Below, one piece after another: positions 1 to 11,244 of a DNA stretch of 64,000 nt. The DNA is from Acanthaster planci (Eukaryota > Echinodermata > Asteroidea > Valvatida > Acanthasteridae). A program made the translations under genes and the position numbers. The stretch lies in NCBI RefSeq assembly GCF_001949145.1, contig NW_019091418.1:596173-660172 (forward strand), written 5' to 3'. Positions within the stretch are counted from its first letter, which is position 1. Each line of letters begins with the position of its first letter. A model generated the notes under the pieces. That model saw only the letters and a program-made list of their open reading frames with translations, searched no databases and was not told the origin of the DNA.

Positions 1-54
1 TAACTTTTACATATCTTGATATTTCACCAACTGTGAAAATCGACAAAAAAAATT

Positions 55-482
55 GTCACCAACACCACGAAGTAGTACTCAACTGCACTTGCGTGCTACT
101 TCTTGAAAAATAGGTTTACAACAATTTAGGTTTCACGAAGTAGCACTCAAGCGTGCGAGCGCACATCGTACACTGAAGCATAATCGAATGATTTTCGTTT
201 TCACGAAGTAGCACTCATGTGTATTTTGTCAATATAGCATGTATAAAACGTTTTTAAAGGTCTGAAATGATTTGAATCACCCGTAAATATGTGACTTAAC
301 TAGAAGATGCTATTAAATCTCGTTTTAAGTGTTTAAAGAAAAAGTCAATTCCTGAAAATGGCAACTCACGGAGTACGTGCCGAGTGCTACTTCGTGAGAA
401 TGAAAATAACACATTTCTGTGAAATACGCGCTGAAGCGACGCACACATCTATACATGAGTACTACGTCGTGGTGTTGATGAC
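55..482. mobile_element. Inverted-repeat element (MITE-like) with subterminal repeats
   Basis: The two ends are inverted copies of about 27 bp: GTCACCAACACCACGAAGTA at the left, and the complement of CTACGTCGTGGTGTTGATGAC at the right. Inside, the motif CACGAAGTAGCACTCA recurs at 134-149 and 202-217 and inverted at 382-396, besides the two ends. Terminal plus subterminal repeats are typical of non-autonomous DNA transposons. I see no convincing target-site duplication and no transposase, so the superfamily is open. Confidence 0.5.
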
Positions 483-639
483 GATATAATCCCATTTTAA
501 TCCCTTTCTCAGAAGGTGCAAGATAAAATACCTTGAGTACCATACTTGTAAAGAAAGGTTATACTCTGAACTACAACCTTCAACATTAAAAGCAAACGAA
601 ATAGCGGAAAGGCACCGATGTACAGACAATCTAATAACG

Positions 640-1010
640 TATTAAATTACACACTGCTTTCCACGAGGAGTAGACGTGATTCTGACTGCAACTTCTTGTG
701 CGTGACATCACCGTTATTCATTAAAACTCTGTTTGGCACTGTTATTGCTGGATGTCGTTTGTACACGTAATCCAGTGTTATGTTATTGCAAATTCTCCTT
801 TGATACTTTTATGGCCATAACACGTTTGGTACTAACTCAAGAGCTTCCTTGAAGTTTTTCGTTTTTTGCCTGACATTCATGGATTAAAATTAAAACAATA
901 CAACGAACACAATCAACGTACGCCCTAAATGCAGTGTTTCAAGCAAGTACAGTTGTTCATCATGGGAGACTGTACTCCTGTTGAGCAAAACCGGATTATT
1001 CATCGGTGAC
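640..1010. repeat. 3' flank of transporter gene, copy A of a duplicated block
   Basis: This sequence lies just downstream of the transporter stop codon. It is recognisable again at about 16630-16830 and 18590-18960. Shared words include GCGTGACATCACC, TTATTGCTGG followed by a CGTA-rich stretch, CAGCATTATGTTA-like words and ACAACCGGATT. It marks the breakpoints of gene-family duplications rather than an independent mobile element. Confidence 0.6.
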
Positions 1011-1011
1011 A

Positions 1012-4000
1012 TTAACCTTTCCGTCGGTTGATTACATCTTCCATGAGCAGCGACACCAACGGCAAAAGAGAGATTAGTCCCAAGATGATGAAAGCCGTGT
1101 CATAGTTTCCAGTCTGGTCGAATATCCAACCTAAAAAAAGGTGCGAGATTGGTTATTCAGGCGTCTTTCCTGTCAGGAGAACTGTTTGTTTATTTATTTT
1201 TTAGATGTCAAAGGAATATTTCTCCCTTAGCCACGTAAGTATTCGATTATTCCTTACCAGGGAGGAATCCTAAAGCGATTTGAATAATAGCGACCAGTAG
1301 ATCCATCCAACTGAAAGCGGACACCAGTTCTTCGGCTCCCACCAGTTCCCGGGTGTAAATGTCACAAAGTGATGCCTTTGCCCCAAGGGAGCCGTGGAAG
1401 ATGACGGCGTTGCCAATCATCAACCAATAGGAATGCACCCAGGGAAGCGTCAATAGAGCCGTGCCGCAATTAATCATTGAAATTAGCAAGGCCAGTCGTA
1501 GCTTCAGCCAGCCTCGGCCCACCATGGACGCAACAAGAATCCTTAAGACCAGGTTCCCAATCGCTGCGGCCGTGGTGAATGTCACGGCCTCGTACCCTGA
1601 GAAACCTTTTGACTCGGCGTAAGGGACAAAGTATATCACCCACAGGGTGCCCACGAAGAGATGGAGGACATAGACATGGGCCGCTATCCAGAACGCAGCG
1701 CGGCCGCAAACAGCGCAGCCGAAAATATTCCCCTGAGCCTGAATAGCGTCCTTCAGGATGCGGAGTGGGGATTTCGTCTCATTATCAGAGATATTGGATT
1801 CCGATGGCTCCTGTTCACTTGAGATGATTGGTAGGTAGTCGTCCCGCCCCTCTGCTGATAGCGGTGATGGTCTCAGCAGGAAGCCACATACACCAAGATG
1901 CATGCTGATAGCCCCAAGCAGTAGCAAGGCGCCTCGCCAGCCGTAGGTGTCTAAAAGCACTTGAGTCAACGGAGCAAAGATCAAGCCCACTCCGTCTCCT
2001 GTGGTCGCAATCCCATTCACTGTCGCATAGTTCGTGGTGAAATAACGACCTGTCATGGCTCTCGATAAAATATTGGGGATCACCAAACCAGGCCCTGCAC
2101 ATTAAAACAAAGCCTATGAATAAAAAATACTAGTCAGCACTGAGCTCTGATGCTCAGTTTGATCAAAGTAGGCACACTATGCAATGACCTTAATCACGTC
2201 AAAAACTGAAGAAAGTCCCCATGCCAGAAGGAACTTTGGAGGAAGCTTTTGGAGAATGAGCTCCCGCAATTGAGTTCATTTCGAAATAGTCTTCTTGTCA
2301 ATACACCAGTGACAAGTGAGCAGTAAATCAAGGCTCATCAGTTTACTTGGTGTTAGTTGGAATTAAAAAAAAAGAACTACGTACCAGCAATGAAGCAGAG
2401 GACAAGCGTCATCTGGATAGCGCTGGTCGAGAAAGAAGAGACGATAACAGACACCCCAAGGATTAATCCAAAGACTGTGACCACGTTGCGGGTACCAAAC
2501 AATGCCTCCAATGGCTTGGATAACAGACCTGCATTGGATTTGATGACAACGGTATTAGCACGAGAAGAGTGCATGAGAAACAGTGGAAAATTGTATGCCA
2601 AAAGTTTGAAAATCAACACCCTAACGTGTTCACGTAACACTGCGTGTTGTAAGTTTGAATTCCCCAAGCGGTTCCAATTAAAGCAACACCACAAGTTTAA
2701 TTTCGGAGGGGGGCTTGATTAATCCTTACACATTTAATAGTATAGTATGTAGGTCTGTCCCGGAGCTAACTGGGTGAAATTCAGGCCCATTCCCAATTTA
2801 AATCAATAACGTACAGTCTCTGTACACAAAGAAGGTCCTCATAATAATTACAAGATTTTGTGTCATTAATAATTATAGTTCAGATTAAAGCCATTTTGAT
2901 TCCTTAGTCGGTCCAGACTGTGCATTAAGATTGGGATAGTGAAGGCTATCTAAAACAAGAACCAATCGAATTTCCACCAGCATCCGTCTGTTATCAATCT
3001 ACCCAGTAAAACTCCTCGTGTAGCAAATCTTTAGATAATTCGTCTTTCTTTTGTTTACACACCTTTTTATACCATTTGCTTGGCACAGGCGCCTAAGGTT
3101 TTGGGTAGGTTCATCCTTTGTTGCCAAACAACGCTTGCCTCAAAATGCACTTTTTATGTCGTCGGTATTAAAACTTGGAACGACAATTTTTATGATGGCG
3201 TTTAGAAGAGTTATTTATTTTTTGTTTTTTTGTTGTTGCGTGTTTGTTTCTGGGTTGTTTGTTTGTTTATTTGTTTTTTTGCTACTTACAGCCAGCCATA
3301 ATATGGTGTACTATAACATGGAGAAACGTCGAAAAAGTAGGCCTAGACACGATTTGATTCGAATGGGCGAGCACGCAGAGCGTTGCGTATCCATTGAAAT
3401 CACTCCTGGGGCGATTTTGACGGCCGAACACAGCGCACACGCGTGTTACATTAACGGAATCGGTTTTTGTGTCCGTGAAAATGAAATGTTTGTACACGTC
3501 GTGCACGCAACGTCCCAACACACACATAATTATGGAAGGGCTACTTGTTTGTAACGCAGACGGAATGCAACAGGTGGAGACACAGACACGAACGGAAGAA
3601 ACAGTGCATTCCGTCATTCCGCCTAAAACTTGAAACAAATAGAGTCCGAAACACCGTGATTCTTCGCAGAAAATATGCTTTTAGAGATTGACTGTACATT
3701 TGTGAAACTACGCGGACGGAACATCGTTCGACGCTGGTCTTGCCAGCATGCGTGTCTATATGGGGACACCACGGCTACGCAACGCAGACAGTCGGCAAAG
3801 TTGAACATGGCTCAACTTCACCGATCATTCGTGGGCTGGTTTACGTTTGTCTGCGTTGTCGGCAACACCACCGTTTGACATGTTTTAACATGTCCGCGTT
3901 GCGGTTTGCGTTGCTCTCTGGGAACAAGGCTGTATAAGTTCTTGTTAAAACTAGTAAATTTGCCTTTTAAGCGTATGTATGCACCTGCAAAACTGCCAAC

Positions 4001-4186
4001 AGCAGTAATATTTGCAATCAATCCACCGATCATCCACGTGTCTGCTGTGAATTGCTCTTTAAGCGTTGGCAGCATCACCCCTAGACCTTTGAGGAGTCCT
4101 GTCCACAGCAGCCAGTCGATATGGACACAGAGGGCGGCATGCCAGCCTCCGTTAGCACAACCTGGGCCGCACTGGACACCCATCAT
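1012..4186 (-). CDS. Monocarboxylate-transporter-like MFS protein (SLC16 family)
   Basis: Predicted plasma-membrane permease of the major facilitator superfamily, closest in style to SLC16 (monocarboxylate transporter 12/14-like); the substrate is unknown. Exons on the minus strand: 4186-3985, 2528-2385, 2094-1258, 1130-1012. All junctions are GT/AG (donors gtgcat, gtacgt, gtaagg), the phases close, and the total is 1302 nt, so 433 residues plus stop. This is a normal family length. Exon 1 carries TM1-2 and a GGW motif. Exon 2 has the SKPLEALFGTRNV loop typical of TM2-3. Exon 3 carries the middle segments, with an acidic cytoplasmic loop (SSEQEPSESNISDNE) between the two halves. Exon 4 is a last hydrophobic segment ending VINRRKG. 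The usual SLC16 signatures are eroded: DGGWGW reads as NGGWHA, and the basic residues of the TM5 signature are replaced (YFTTNYATVNG). The start codon is uncertain; an in-frame ATG also lies at 4213. A decayed paralogue lies at 19784-21135. Confidence 0.8.
2529..3984 (-). other. Intron 1 of the transporter gene
   Basis: This 1.45-kb intron holds a T-rich tract (3200-3290) and a CpG-containing stretch at 3330-3900 with open frames on both strands that match nothing I recognise. The open frames are probably by chance or remnants of an old insertion. Confidence 0.5.
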
Positions 4187-4213
4187 GAAGGTCTGTTTCA
4201 CGAAATGTGACAC

Positions 4214-7004
4214 CAGCGTGTAATACTACAACATTGATAGGCGTCAGGAGATGGGGCAACGGTAAGCCTTGAAAGAGGAGTGCACCAAGGCGTTTGCTCG
4301 ATCAGGTTTGCCAGGTAGATATTGTAACCACAACTGTTGGATAAAAAGTTAAAACAGCATCTGTTGGATTAAATTAATTACTGTAACCTGAGTGGTGAAG
4401 TGTCGACACTGGTACTTGAACTATTCTGTCCAGCGTGCGGCATACACAGTGCATTAGAGCCATGCAATAGCTCGTTTGGTCAAACGGTTAATGCACGTGA
4501 GCATTACGCACACTTGTTCTTATTTATAGTGGTGTACACTGAAAATCGGATTTTCTTAATTGTTCAATAATTAGATAGACTGGAAACGATTTACTCGTAA
4601 ATTATCACTATATATTGAAAGTAAGGAACTGAAAACACAAACTATTACTAACAGGGGGACTGGTTTACATGTTGCTGGTTCGATGACAAGTGTTTTTCAA
4701 GCACTGTAGGCCTATAAAAAGTCCAGTGACAATTTCATGCTTCACTTTTTTTGCAACGATGACAGAATTTGTTTGATGAATGGCTGACAATACATGAAAT
4801 TATTCTTACAACTATAACTATTTTTTGAATTTCTATAAACACCGCTAGGTTTGGGTAAAAAGTACAGCAATTCAGAAACTGAGAAAGCCAGCGGAGAGGG
4901 AATAGGTATAATCTTTCCTGTGTACCGCTTAAGGGATGAAACCATTTATGAATGTTGATTTCTTGTAAAATTGACGAGTTTTGAACGACAACTATCACAG
5001 TGTCTTTGTTACTGTTAGCACATTTGTTTTAGCGGGACAAGTTTAACTCGTTGTATTAATTGAATTATAGACCGTGGGCCAGAAATCATAGCGTGCAGGT
5101 TCGTTGAGAATTTAGAGTTCATACTTACTTTTTGCTCTAATAAATATGAATCAATATTTTGTCCATTGCCATCCGGATGTTTTGCTCTATTAATGTGGTC
5201 TCAAAATGCTTAAGTGCTCGTGTTTTGCTCGCCTTTTTCCAACGTGCCAATAGAGGACACTGTCTCCGGCTTCGATCCTTCGTTAGTTCGAGATATGAAA
5301 TTCCATCGTTGCACCCGGGGACAAGTGGCACTCATAGAAGTGAACATAGCGGCGCCCGTGGGCAACGTGTGTGTTGGCAGTGTTTCCGACAATCAAGAGA
5401 AATTTCACAAATTACAGAGACAAGTTGGTGAAAACACATGACATGTTGGAGCAATGGAAACAGTTAGATTGGTAGGTGAGAGGTGTGGCTTTGGAAAACA
5501 AAGAAATAGTTATAATCACAGGAGCCAAAACAATTGACAAAACTTTACAGGGCGGTAGGTCACCCACTAGGCCTATGTGTGGTTCCAGTACTCGACAGTC
5601 ACATATACGTTTACAATCAAGAAGATTTTTGGGGTTCTGTTTTCAAATTGGCTGAAAACTGAACACATGTATTTGCGTAGTTTGGGATCACACATTTAGT
5701 GCACGCAAATACGTTACAAACTCAATCATACGTACGTAGCAGAAATGTGACGCAATTGGTTCGTCAGTGTGCCACTTGGGGATGGTATCGTTGCCAGATC
5801 TGTGTACAGCTGAAAAAAAGGTGAGTGCCAAGTTACGCTTGTTCTACGTTTTAATTCGTTGGAAACTAATTTTCTAAAAAAGCGGAGTCAAACATTGCGC
5901 AAGTTCTTATTTATGAACTATTTTTCTGTAAGAAACTCTCCATTAGTAAATCAGCTTGTTACAATACTTATGGCTGAAAAATGGATTTCTCGCGTGGTTA
6001 CTCTTATATTTGTGAAGAAATGTGGCGATCCGGAACTGGTTTAGCCGACCCAAAACTATGAACCTTCATGTAAGTTAAAAGCTCAGAAATGAAAAATTAT
6101 TTAGTTGTATTTCCAACACACACGGTGAACTACTGACCACATCTTGCGGGCATTTGGGGATTTGAGGAAATCACTTTCCAAAATTAACACATGTACAACA
6201 TACCTGCTTTGAAAAAAAATTATGCCGACTTGTCTTCAATTTAAAAATATAAAAAATGATGTAAATTAGAAAACGAGATTGTAAATATTTTGTTATTTAA
6301 TAACAAATTGCCAACTCCGAAGCAGCCAAAGCAGAACATGATGTGAACCATTTAACTCAAGTTGCCAAAGGCTCAGAATCTGGCATGATATATCTGCGGT
6401 GTTTAGTATTCGAAGGGCTTACATGTATCAAAGCGGTCATGCTACATTTTTTTCAATGTCAATATGCGTCAACTCACATACATAGAGTCCACACTTGAAG
6501 TACCCTCTAAAGATTAATAAAAGTGGTTAATCTAAGAGAAATAGCAAATTTGCTTCCAGAAAGGTTTTCCGCAATGCATGATGCCTCAATTTTTCTTTGC
6601 CATCTACGTGAAAACAAGATCCATGGAAGCCAGGTGGGCAGAGTTTTCCTTCATCCCGACCTCAAAAATGTGTTAGATGGAAATATTTCTTTAGTTAAGT
6701 GTTACAAATAGTACCTGTGTCAAATTTAAAAACATTTGACGGACATATATAAAAGCTATGCCCAAAATGCTGTTTGTGATCAAAAAATGGATTGACACCT
6801 TCTTGTGCTGGCTTTTGGAGCAGCGTGACGATGTTGCAACAGACAGATTGAAAATCGGCACCCTAAAATTAAATTGACCAATGGCGCACATTTTCATGTT
6901 GCCACTAGAAGTGAGAACGGACCTGTGGTTCTAGTGAAGGTAGAATTTCTGGCCCACATTTTATTACAGATTTTGCCATTTTCTGTCCTGTTTATTTTTT
7001 ATAA
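4214..7004. other. Region upstream of the transporter gene, no recognisable gene
   Basis: AT-rich DNA with only short open frames of low-complexity composition. The promoter of the transporter should lie near 4200-4700, but I see no clear TATA box or CpG island. No homology to other parts of the window was noticed. Confidence 0.5.
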
Positions 7005-7140
7005 GCTCTGTGTACTCACGCTTGTCCGAGAGCTTGCGAAAAAGTTCACAAGCTTACTTAGGTGGGACTCAAATCCACGACCTGCTTACTAGTACAGACG
7101 TCTTAACCCCTCGACCAAAGAGCTTGCCGGCGTCGGTTGG
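7005..7140 (-). mobile_element. tRNA-derived SINE, copy 1 (minus strand)
   Basis: On the minus strand there is a tRNA-like head with GGTTAAGACGTCTG in the A-box half and GGATTTGAGTCCC as the B-box. It is followed by a tail containing TTTTTCGCAAGCTCTCGGACAAGC. The head and tail match the copies at 7215-7345 and 25105-25230. It is not a functional tRNA, because the cloverleaf stems do not close. Confidence 0.6.
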
Positions 7141-7214
7141 TCAGTCCGAGTCAGATGTAGCAGGGGGAACCACAAACTATTTCGAGATGTACTTTGCGTC
7201 GGGAAGATGTTAAT

Positions 7215-7345
7215 TTATTTTACAGGCCTTGCCCAGGTAATAGACGTATGCATCAGTAAACAAGAGGTCCTGGGTTTGAGTCCCACCCAAGTATGCCTGT
7301 GATTTTTTTTCGCAAGTTCTCTTACAAGCACTGAGTATACAGAGT
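7215..7345 (+). mobile_element. tRNA-derived SINE, copy 2
   Basis: The tRNA-like head carries GAGGTCCTGGGTTTGAGTCC (B-box), and the tail contains TTTTTCGCAAGTTCTCTTAC. It lies inverted next to copy 1, so the pair can form a hairpin. It is also the left boundary of the duplicated block 7215-9715. Confidence 0.6.
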
Positions 7346-7374
7346 TTACCAAAAAATGTATATACGGTAGGTAA

Positions 7375-7965
7375 GGGCCGGCGATCCGGTTTGAAAAGGC
7401 CCCCCCGGTAAGCTCGCCCTGTTGCAAAAACCCCTTTTTCATACCGACCTGGCTACAGGCCTTATACCCAGCAAGAAATGAGACCAAGGGGTACCCCCCC
7501 CAACATGTCCAATCCCTATACACATTCCAGACTATTGTTAATTAACACATCCCCCAAGATGTATGAAAGGAATTCCCCAGATTCCTGCGAGACAATGACC
7601 AACACAAAGCAGGGGGGTTCTCTCCGTCTCATACCTTGCTGCATATGACCGGCCTGGGATGCTGGACTGGTTGTTGATCTCGAACTTCTCCATTCTGGGG
7701 TCTATTGTTTGCAAATACTGGTACATGCATTGTATTCCAGAAGGGACCGGCTTTTGGTTTTTAATCCCTCAGCTCTATACAATGTTTACACTAATCTGCT
7801 TAAACCCCTATTCATCTGTGGAAGCGTGGTGGGAGAAGCCTTTCATCAGGGACTTTGAAATGCCAATGTGCAGTCAGGCCTGAGTAGCCTGAATACCGGG
7901 CAGGCATTATACAGGGTGGGCTACCGGGGGTCCTTTTCAAACCGGGTCTAAATGGTCGCCGGCCC
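7375..7965. mobile_element. PIF/Harbinger-like MITE, 591 bp, TAA target duplication
   Basis: The termini are inverted repeats. The left end starts GGGCCGGCGATCCGGTTTGA, and the right end is the complement of a strand starting GGGCCGGCGACCATTTAGAC, which rejoins the same sequence (CCGGTTTGAAAAGG) after a short indel. It is flanked by TAA at 7372-7374 and 7966-7968. The duplicated block at 25105-27115 preserves the empty site (GGTAAGGG near 25258), so the insertion is directly visible. A 3-bp TWA target and GGG-starting termini fit PIF/Harbinger. There is no transposase frame. Confidence 0.8.
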
Positions 7966-9715
7966 TAAGGGTAAAACCCGTATTTAAAATTAACGTCTCC
8001 TCGACGCAAGGTACATCTTTAGAACAGTTGACGTTAACAATTTTGTACCAATGAGCATTTGCGGTGACATATTAGTACCAAAACCTTCTTGTCAGGTAGA
8101 GTTACATTACATTCATAAAACATCTTTTGTGGCGCACTGACATGCGGTTGTCCATAAGTACTTCAACATTCCAACCCCGCACCATAGCCCCCAAACCGTG
8201 TTGCACACTATAAACATTGCGAGACAAATGGACAATAACATGGAAATAGATTTGCATGGCACAATTTGTGATGGAAAGTTTACTCACATAAAGGACCGTC
8301 AGTGATCGTCAGGCTTGGCATCCACGTTGGTACGCTGATGTAGTCCTCAGCAACGAATCACAACCAACGTCTGCCAGATGTATCTATTGCATTACCTTAG
8401 ATGTGTGTTTCAATATAGCATTGCTAATCTTAAACAAAAAAAATGTACAAGATAAACCATACCCTACAGTGCATCCTATAAATTAGTTCGATCATCAGGC
8501 AAACTCGCAAATTAGAAGTATTTAATAATAGGACCTAAGTATACCTTTGTTGAATGTTTGACAGACAGGGAGCGAGTGCATTTGGCATACAGCTACTTTG
8601 GGGATATAACAAACCTGTTCACTGAGTCCAGTAGCTTTCGTAATAAGGAGAGTCGACTAGTGTTGCGTTTAGTGTTGCGTTTGTTGAGAAAAATATCAGA
8701 GCGATATTTCAAAAAGGGAGCTTATCTTTTGACAGAGACAAACAATTGAATAAGCCGCCTCTGGACAGCTACTTTAAAAATAAATATTCCCATACAGTAT
8801 CTTGAAATAGTAGTTTTGGGGATGAATCATGTAATTGCACTTTTGCATACTGAATCATCAGTAAGTTGTTTGCCTAAAGTATCCGCAAATTAGCTTAAGT
8901 TTGGCCACTTTTCATTGAAAAGTCTTACATCCAAGTGTAGTTTCAGAATCATATACGGCATAACTCCAAATAACTCTAGGATATATACATGGACGATAGA
9001 CATTTGCTTTGGGGCAAGTTAAACATGAAGCATTTACCCACCGATTAGCTGGGATAGTTTCAGGAATACACAGAGTTGCTCTTCCTGCAATGAAAAAACG
9101 ACGTTTACTCGACCGGTTAACGTGAATGCTTCATAGTGTGTCCCTTTGGTACGCCGATGGACCCTCCACTAACTGTACATAGTGCCACAGTGGTGAAATC
9201 TGCGTATAGCCTCAAGTCAGTCACGGTTTTCGACCACCAACTAACCTTGGGTCAAACTTACGTTTATTGACTGTACCACTGCACCACTGAGCCATGACTG
9301 TTTTCAGTAGATTGCGGTGGCGTCACAAAGGAAAAAAAGTATTGTCTGCGTGTTGCACGCTGCAAGTTATCTCGTTCCGGATCAACCAATTTTGTTGCCG
9401 CCATGTTTAATACTTGCACTTCTGTCGTCTCCAATTTTGCTTTCCAAATCTGCAACCCTTACCAACATGCATCTTTGCATCGGCACAACGGCCCCAAAAG
9501 GGTTCATTGCGCACTTGTGGGAGTAATTTGCTCTGCGTGAATCAATCAATTTGAAATTTATATTCGGTAACTGTTATACATGTATGTGATTTAAAAGGGA
9601 ATAAAAGTGCCCTAAAAAGGGTACGAACCTAGCGATGGCAATGAATCGAGTTGAATATCGACTGGTTTTTATAAGCACATTCGTGCACTGTGTACCATTT
9701 TCAAAACAAGACATT

Positions 9716-10735
9716 GAAACAAAATCAAAATAAAGAGAAAACGCGTAGTAACAAATACAAATCAAAAGCTGAAACTTAAAAATGAGTATTGGATTTAATA
9801 TATCACCCCCTTTACATACCATTTCTTGACGCGCGTCGACGCTGTTGCTTTATAACTGGGTCAGAAATTTATTTTAAAATCACTTCAAGGTCATGCCTTT
9901 GGCAGAGTAGACTCTTCACAGCCTCTTAGTTCACTCTCAGTGGTCTTTTATCAAGATAATATGAAGGTAGGAAAATTGAAAAAAAAATAAATCGGTAGAG
10001 CAAATTGAAATTGTTAATTACGTGTCACAAGACTTCGATCACCTGGGGAAATAGTGACGACCAGGCGGATCGGAGTGTCATCTTGGTCCAACGAGCAGTT
10101 ATCACCTATATCCGATTCCCAGGTATCTTTGTTGAGTGGGTTGGAAAAAAAACTGCATTGAGTAGCTACAGATGTTGTTGGCATAATGAAAATGTTTTGT
10201 GTTTAGTGGCCTAAAACTAAGGTGAATATTTTATTGAAATAAAGATATGGAAATAAATAAACTAAACCTTGCCGGTTTTTGGCCAGCGAAGCACGTATTC
10301 ATTTTCAATTTAATTGTCAAAAACAACGTAGGAAATGTATAATCGTTACAATTGCTTGGATATAAGCTTGAATATGCCATGTTAGGGTTTGTTCTTCATG
10401 TGAGTAGTTGTAAACGATCTCCTCATAACTATGATGACTCTCGTGCTCGTGGTACGTACTGCGCGGAGTGGGGGGGCGCATAACAAGCCGGTGTTATATC
10501 GCCGTTGAAGAGCAACTAATGAGTGACTGACTCAAGATCGACGAGTGTGAATGGCTAAACTTTCTCAGGCATTTATTAGTAGGGCGATGAATGTGCTTAG
10601 CCAGTCTTAAACGAAACAGACCGACCAAGCATACCTTTTGAGCCAGTAGAAACAAGTTTTAAAATCACAAGTTTTCCGCATCAATGTTCCCCTCAAGTTT
10701 GCACATATCCCTCACAGGCCTGTAGTCAAATTCTA
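9716..10735. other. No recognisable gene
   Basis: About 1 kb of mixed-composition DNA with a few short open frames without recognisable motifs. I see no repeat structure or coding similarity here. Confidence 0.4.
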
Positions 10736-10739
10736 ATCT

Positions 10740-11240
10740 CCTATGGCCTCTTGGCTGGACAAAACCGTTAGTGGGCACAAGGCGTCAACGATTTGCTTAC
10801 AACGGGTTCCGACCTTGGCAGCAAGCTGTGCCTCACCCTTTGTTAAGCCCAACTCCTTGGGCTCTGCTGTCACTCTATGTCTCCAGGTTGTTTTCGGCCT
10901 GCCCTGCTTCCTCTTTACAGGCGCAGTCCATCTGAATTGCCCAAGCCATCTGATCCGTCGATACTTTATCTTCATCACCACTTTTCTCTCTGTTTTCTTG
11001 TACAGCCCTTCAGTTGAGATCTTGTTTAGCCAGAAGATGGGATAAAGGCCCCCGAGTCACCGTCTTGCCTTTTACGACTTGCCACCATTCAGCGCCATAC
11101 AGCACAACAGATTTGACAAAGGTGTTGTACAGTTGGACCTTCGTTCAAATGCTAAACTGCTTGGGCTTCCAAGCTTTGCTTTTATGTCCTTTTGTGCTGA
11201 GTTATCCCTTGCAACAATACTTGACAATTATTTGATTTAA
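10740..11240 (-). pseudogene. Non-LTR retrotransposon ORF2, C-terminal fragment
   Basis: Minus-strand translation gives the typical end of an endonuclease-type LINE polyprotein. Near 10800-10960 it contains a RRIRWLGQ motif, then KRKQGRPKTTW and a stretch ending QIVDALCP. This matches the well-known tail following reverse transcriptase in RTE/CR1/L2-like elements (WLGH…GKRKRGRPKTTWRR…ELKEMGLTWGEA). Upstream, 10981-11240 continues in broken frames with LYGAE-like coding. The matching N-terminal endonuclease half lies at 12785-13450 on the same strand; the catalytic reverse transcriptase core is missing. Confidence 0.75.
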
Positions 11241-11244
11241 TAGC

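Larger units (their letters stand above)
7215..9715. repeat. Segmental duplication, copy A
   Basis: This block runs in parallel with 25105-27115. Shared landmarks include the SINE, TCGTCAGGCTTGGCATCCAC, GGTACGCTGATGTAGTCCTC, the region around CCCATACAGTATCTTGAAA, TTGCACGCTGCA, and TGTATGTGATTTAAAAGGGA near the right end. The copies are visibly diverged by substitutions and indels. Copy A carries the 591-bp MITE that copy B lacks. I recognise no gene in it. Confidence 0.75.

Noticed and set aside
3051-3554. 167-codon plus-strand frame in a transporter intron
   Set aside because: Phe/Cys/Val-rich start from a T-rich tract and no recognisable domain.
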